Source of the DNA: Desulfobacula sp.
GTDB lineage: Bacteria > Desulfobacterota > Desulfobacteria > Desulfobacterales > Desulfobacteraceae
Direction: 5' to 3'
Length of the DNA stretch: 16,540 nt
Assembly (NCBI GenBank): GCA_011390085.1
Contig: JAABTB010000009.1
Span: 1 to 16,540, forward strand
Made by a program: the position numbers and the translations under genes. This document shows, piece by piece, positions 13,774-16,540 of the stretch. Position 1 is the first letter of the stretch. Every line of letters starts with the position of its first letter. Below the pieces are notes generated by a model. The model did no database searches. It worked only from the letters and a program-made list of their open reading frames with translations, and was not told the origin of the DNA.

Positions 13774-15804
13774 ATGAGTAAACAAGAAGTCGTCGAAACC
13801 ACTGAGGCCCAGATCGCCGTGCACTGGACAGAAGAAAAGTATTATTACCCATCCACAAAATTCATTGCCCAGGCCAACCTTACGGATGAGGGAATATTTG
13901 ACCGATTCAGCCTTGAAAATTTCCCGGATTATTATACAGAATATGCCGAGCTTTTAACCTGGTATAAATATTGGGATGAAGTCCTGGATACCAGTGATGC
14001 ACCCTGTTACAAATGGTTTAAAGGCGGAAAACTCAATGCCAGCTACAATTGTATTGACCGGCACCTGAAAAACAATAAAAACAAAACCGCCATTCATTTT
14101 GTTCCTGAACTGGAATCTGAAAGGGTTGATCATATCACCTACCAGGAACTTTATGTCAGGGTGAATGAATTTGCAGCATTGTTAAGGGATACTGCAAAAC
14201 TCAAAAGAGGTGACAGAGTTACCATCCACATGCCCATGTCGGCAGAGCTTCCCATTACCATGCTGGCCTGTGCAAGGCTCGGTGTTATTCATTCTGTTGT
14301 TTTCGGCGGGTTTGCACCCAGTGCAAGTGCAGACAGAATTGTTGATTCCCAGTCCAGGGTTTTGATTGTCTCGGATGCGTATTATCGGGCGGGTAAACTT
14401 CTTAACCATAAATACAATGCGGATGAGGCTGTTAAAATTGCAGCAAAACAGGGTCAGATAGTTGATACAGTGCTGGTATGGCAGAGATATCCCGGCAAAT
14501 ATTCCTCAGACACGCCAATGGTTAAGGGAAGAGATATTTTTATAAATGAAAAACTAAAAGACTATTATGGCGCCAGGGTTGAGCCCGAACAAATGTTGTC
14601 TGAAGACCCTCTTTTTTTAATGTATACCAGTGGCACCACAGGTAAACCAAAAGGCTGCCAGCATGGTACCGGAGGCTATCTTGCCTATGTGACGGCCATG
14701 TCAAAATATATTCAGGATATTCATCCCGAGGATGTTTACTGGTGCATGGCAGACATCGGCTGGATCACCGGTCATTCATTCATTGTATACGGGCCGCTCG
14801 CCCTGTGTGCCTCTTCTGTGATTTATGAAGGCGTCCCCACCTATCCGGACGCGGGTCGATCCTGGAGAATCGCCCAGGAGCTTGATGTCAACATTTTCCA
14901 TACCGCTCCCACCGCTATCCGGGCCTTAAGAAAACTCGGGCCTGATGAACCTGCCAAATATACCTATCATTTTAAACACATGACAACCGTTGGTGAACCC
15001 ATCGAACCTGCTGTATGGAAATGGTATGAGTCAGCCGTAGGCAAGGGAGAAGCCATTATTGTGGATACCTATTGGCAGACGGAAACCGGCGGCTTTCTCT
15101 GTAGTACCGTCCCCGGCCTCAAACCCATGAAACCGGGTAGTGCAGGCCCTGGTGTTCCCGGTATCCATCCGATTATCTTTGACGAGGATGGCAAGCAGGT
15201 TAACAAACCAGGAATTGCAGGGAATATCTGTATCCAGAACCCCTGGCCCGGAATGTTCCAGACCATCTGGGGAGACAGGGACAGATTTGTTGAAACCTAT
15301 TTTGGAAAATATAATACAAAGCCCAACAGCAAAGACTGGAGAGACTGGCCTTACCTGACCGGTGATGCCGCGACCATGTCCGAAGACGGATACTACAGAA
15401 TCCTTGGCAGGATTGATGATGTTATCAATGTTTCAGGACATCGTTTAGGGACAAAAGAGATTGAGTCTGCCGCCCTGCTTGTGGAAGAAGTTGCAGAAGC
15501 CGCGGTTGTACCGGTTGCCCATGAGATCAAAGGCAAGGAGCCTGATCTGTATATTGCGCTTAAGCCCGGCATTAAAGCAACGGATGAACTGGCAAAAAAG
15601 ATTTCCGATAAGATATGTGATCAGATCGGTAAAATTGCCAAACCCAGAAAAGTATGGCTGGTGCCGGATATGCCCAAGACCAGATCCGGAAAAATCATGA
15701 GAAGGGTCCTGGGCGCCATTTCCAACACAGGAGATGTGGGCAATGTCATGACCCTTGCCAACCCTGAAGTGGTGGAAGAAATCCGGAAAATGGTTCAAAA
15801 ATAA
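13774..15804 (+). CDS. acs: Acetyl-CoA synthetase (AMP-forming)
   Basis: Activates acetate to acetyl-CoA through acetyl-AMP, in the cytoplasm. 676 residues, slightly longer than E. coli Acs (652). ANL-superfamily motifs in order: YTSGTTGKPKG (nucleotide loop, about 285-296), ADIGWITGHSFIVYGPL, TVGEPIEP, DTYWQTETGG (with the Trp that limits the pocket to short acids; the preceding Trp of E. coli is Tyr here), YLTGDAA, GRIDDVINVSGHRLG, and PKTRSGKIMRR with catalytic Lys640, the residue acetylated in the enteric enzyme. The ATG at 13774 has AAGGAG 7 nt upstream. A second synthetase follows 27 nt after the stop. Codons are richer in GTT, GCA and GGT than in neighbours, which may reflect high expression. 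Propionate is a possible alternative substrate. Confidence 0.9.
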   Translation: MSKQEVVETTEAQIAVHWTEEKYYYPSTKFIAQANLTDEGIFDRFSLENFPDYYTEYAELLTWYKYWDEVLDTSDAPCYKWFKGGKLNASYNCIDRHLKNNKNKTAIHFVPELESERVDHITYQELYVRVNEFAALLRDTAKLKRGDRVTIHMPMSAELPITMLACARLGVIHSVVFGGFAPSASADRIVDSQSRVLIVSDAYYRAGKLLNHKYNADEAVKIAAKQGQIVDTVLVWQRYPGKYSSDTPMVKGRDIFINEKLKDYYGARVEPEQMLSEDPLFLMYTSGTTGKPKGCQHGTGGYLAYVTAMSKYIQDIHPEDVYWCMADIGWITGHSFIVYGPLALCASSVIYEGVPTYPDAGRSWRIAQELDVNIFHTAPTAIRALRKLGPDEPAKYTYHFKHMTTVGEPIEPAVWKWYESAVGKGEAIIVDTYWQTETGGFLCSTVPGLKPMKPGSAGPGVPGIHPIIFDEDGKQVNKPGIAGNICIQNPWPGMFQTIWGDRDRFVETYFGKYNTKPNSKDWRDWPYLTGDAATMSEDGYYRILGRIDDVINVSGHRLGTKEIESAALLVEEVAEAAVVPVAHEIKGKEPDLYIALKPGIKATDELAKKISDKICDQIGKIAKPRKVWLVPDMPKTRSGKIMRRVLGAISNTGDVGNVMTLANPEVVEEIRKMVQK

Positions 15805-15831
15805 ACGTTCTTTCAATTCAGGAGGAGAGTT

Positions 15832-16540
15832 ATGTTCGATCTGTATACGGAAGCCTATGAACAATCCATCAAGGATCCGGATGGGTTCTGGGGACGCGTT
15901 GCCGAAGACTGCCACTGGTATAAGCGGTGGGACAAGGTCCTGGATGATTCCAACCCGCCTTTTTACCGGTGGTTCACCGGGGCCGAAACCAATACCTGCT
16001 ACAATGCCGTTGATCTCCATGTGGACAACGGCATGGGAAACCAGGCGGCCATTATTTATGACAGTCCGGTCACGGACGTGATCAGGAAATACACCTTTTC
16101 AGAGCTAAAAGAACAGACCTCCAAATTTGCCGGGGTTCTGGCTTCCAAAGGCGTCACAAAGGGTGACCGGGTCATCATTTACATGCCCATGATTCCTGAG
16201 GCGATTTTTGCCATGCTGGCCTGCGCCAGGATCGGGGCCGTCCATTCCGTTGTATTCGGCGGGTTTGCAGCGGCAGAGCTGGCCACCCGCATCAATGACG
16301 CCAAACCCAAGGTCATTGTGTCGGCATCCTGCGGGATCGAGATCAAAAGGATCATTGAATATAAACCCCTCCTGGACAAGGCCATTGATCTGTCCGACGC
16401 CAAACCCGGAGCCTGCATCATTTTCCAGCGGCCCCAGGCTGCGGCGTCGCTGATGGAAGGACGGGATTACGACTGGGCGAGTGAAATGGCAAAGGCCGTA
16501 CCGAAAGATTGTGTTCCCGTCAAAGCCACGGACCCCTTAT
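15832..16540 (+). CDS. Acyl-CoA synthetase, PrpE-like, N-terminal part (cut by window edge)
   Basis: 236 residues are visible, starting MFDLYTEAYEQSIKDPDGFW, and the frame is open to the right edge. It shows the Acs/PrpE N-terminal domain (FWGRVAEDCHWYKRWDKVLD, TCYNAVDLHVDNG) and the adenylation-domain segment GDRVIIYMPMIPEAIFAMLACARIGAVHSVVFGGFAAAELATRI. Short N-terminal part, CYNAVDLHV and SCGIEIKRIIEYKPLLDKAI resemble propionyl-CoA synthetase PrpE rather than Acs. The nucleotide loop and the catalytic Lys lie outside the window, so substrate cannot be judged. The ATG at 15832 has GGAGGAG about 4-10 nt upstream. It lies 27 nt after acs in the same orientation, probably one transcript. Confidence 0.85.
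   Translation, partial: MFDLYTEAYEQSIKDPDGFWGRVAEDCHWYKRWDKVLDDSNPPFYRWFTGAETNTCYNAVDLHVDNGMGNQAAIIYDSPVTDVIRKYTFSELKEQTSKFAGVLASKGVTKGDRVIIYMPMIPEAIFAMLACARIGAVHSVVFGGFAAAELATRINDAKPKVIVSASCGIEIKRIIEYKPLLDKAIDLSDAKPGACIIFQRPQAAASLMEGRDYDWASEMAKAVPKDCVPVKATDPL

Noticed and set aside
1..16540. CRISPR arrays, tRNA or rRNA genes, insertion sequences
   Set aside because: No spaced direct repeats, cloverleaf-like segments, transposase ORFs or terminal inverted repeats were seen.

Overview
The window suggests a strictly anaerobic, motile Gram-negative bacterium, most likely a Desulfobacteraceae-type sulfate reducer (Desulfobacter/Desulfobacula relatives). This is inferred from gene content: HdrC/HdrB-like iron-sulfur proteins, a LUD-domain protein, tandem acyl-CoA synthetases, separate glyQ and glyS genes, an FNR-type operator and an apparent selenoprotein. 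No rRNA or other species marker is present.

Region A (1-6471, minus strand) is a compact operon read from right to left: a SurA-like lipoprotein without a PPIase domain, a SurA/PpiC chaperone, the Mg2+ transporter MgtE, RecO, a GHMP sugar kinase, GlyQ and GlyS (cut by the window edge). Gaps are at most 33 nt and several genes overlap. A sigma70-like promoter, with a perfect 16-bp palindrome covering its spacer and -10 edge, lies just upstream of the first gene.

Region B (6472-6760) is a divergent promoter region. It holds that promoter and, facing right, a sigma28-like site in front of motA.

Region C (6761-10624, plus strand) is a chain of overlapping or nearly touching genes: motA and motB (stator with the residues of sodium-driven PomA/PomB), a c-di-GMP-type PilZ protein whose start lies inside motB, dinB (DNA polymerase IV) and an ElyC/YdcF-type DUF218 membrane protein.

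Region D (10625-13427) is a redox locus. A perfect FNR-type box precedes an hdrC-hdrB-like pair on the plus strand. Facing it on the minus strand are a LUD-domain protein and a DUF166-family protein, ending 1 nt from hdrB. The DUF166 gene is interrupted by one in-frame TGA. Reading frame and family similarity continue through it, it is followed by Cys, and 16 nt later comes a hairpin with the apical loop AGGUCU, the same loop as in the E. coli fdhF SECIS. I read it as a selenoprotein of 209 residues with Sec at 101. This is the most interesting element of the window.

Region E (13428-16540) is an AT-rich divergent regulatory region with two inverted repeats in the acs leader, then an acetyl-CoA synthetase gene and the start of a second acyl-CoA synthetase (PrpE-like), cut by the right edge.
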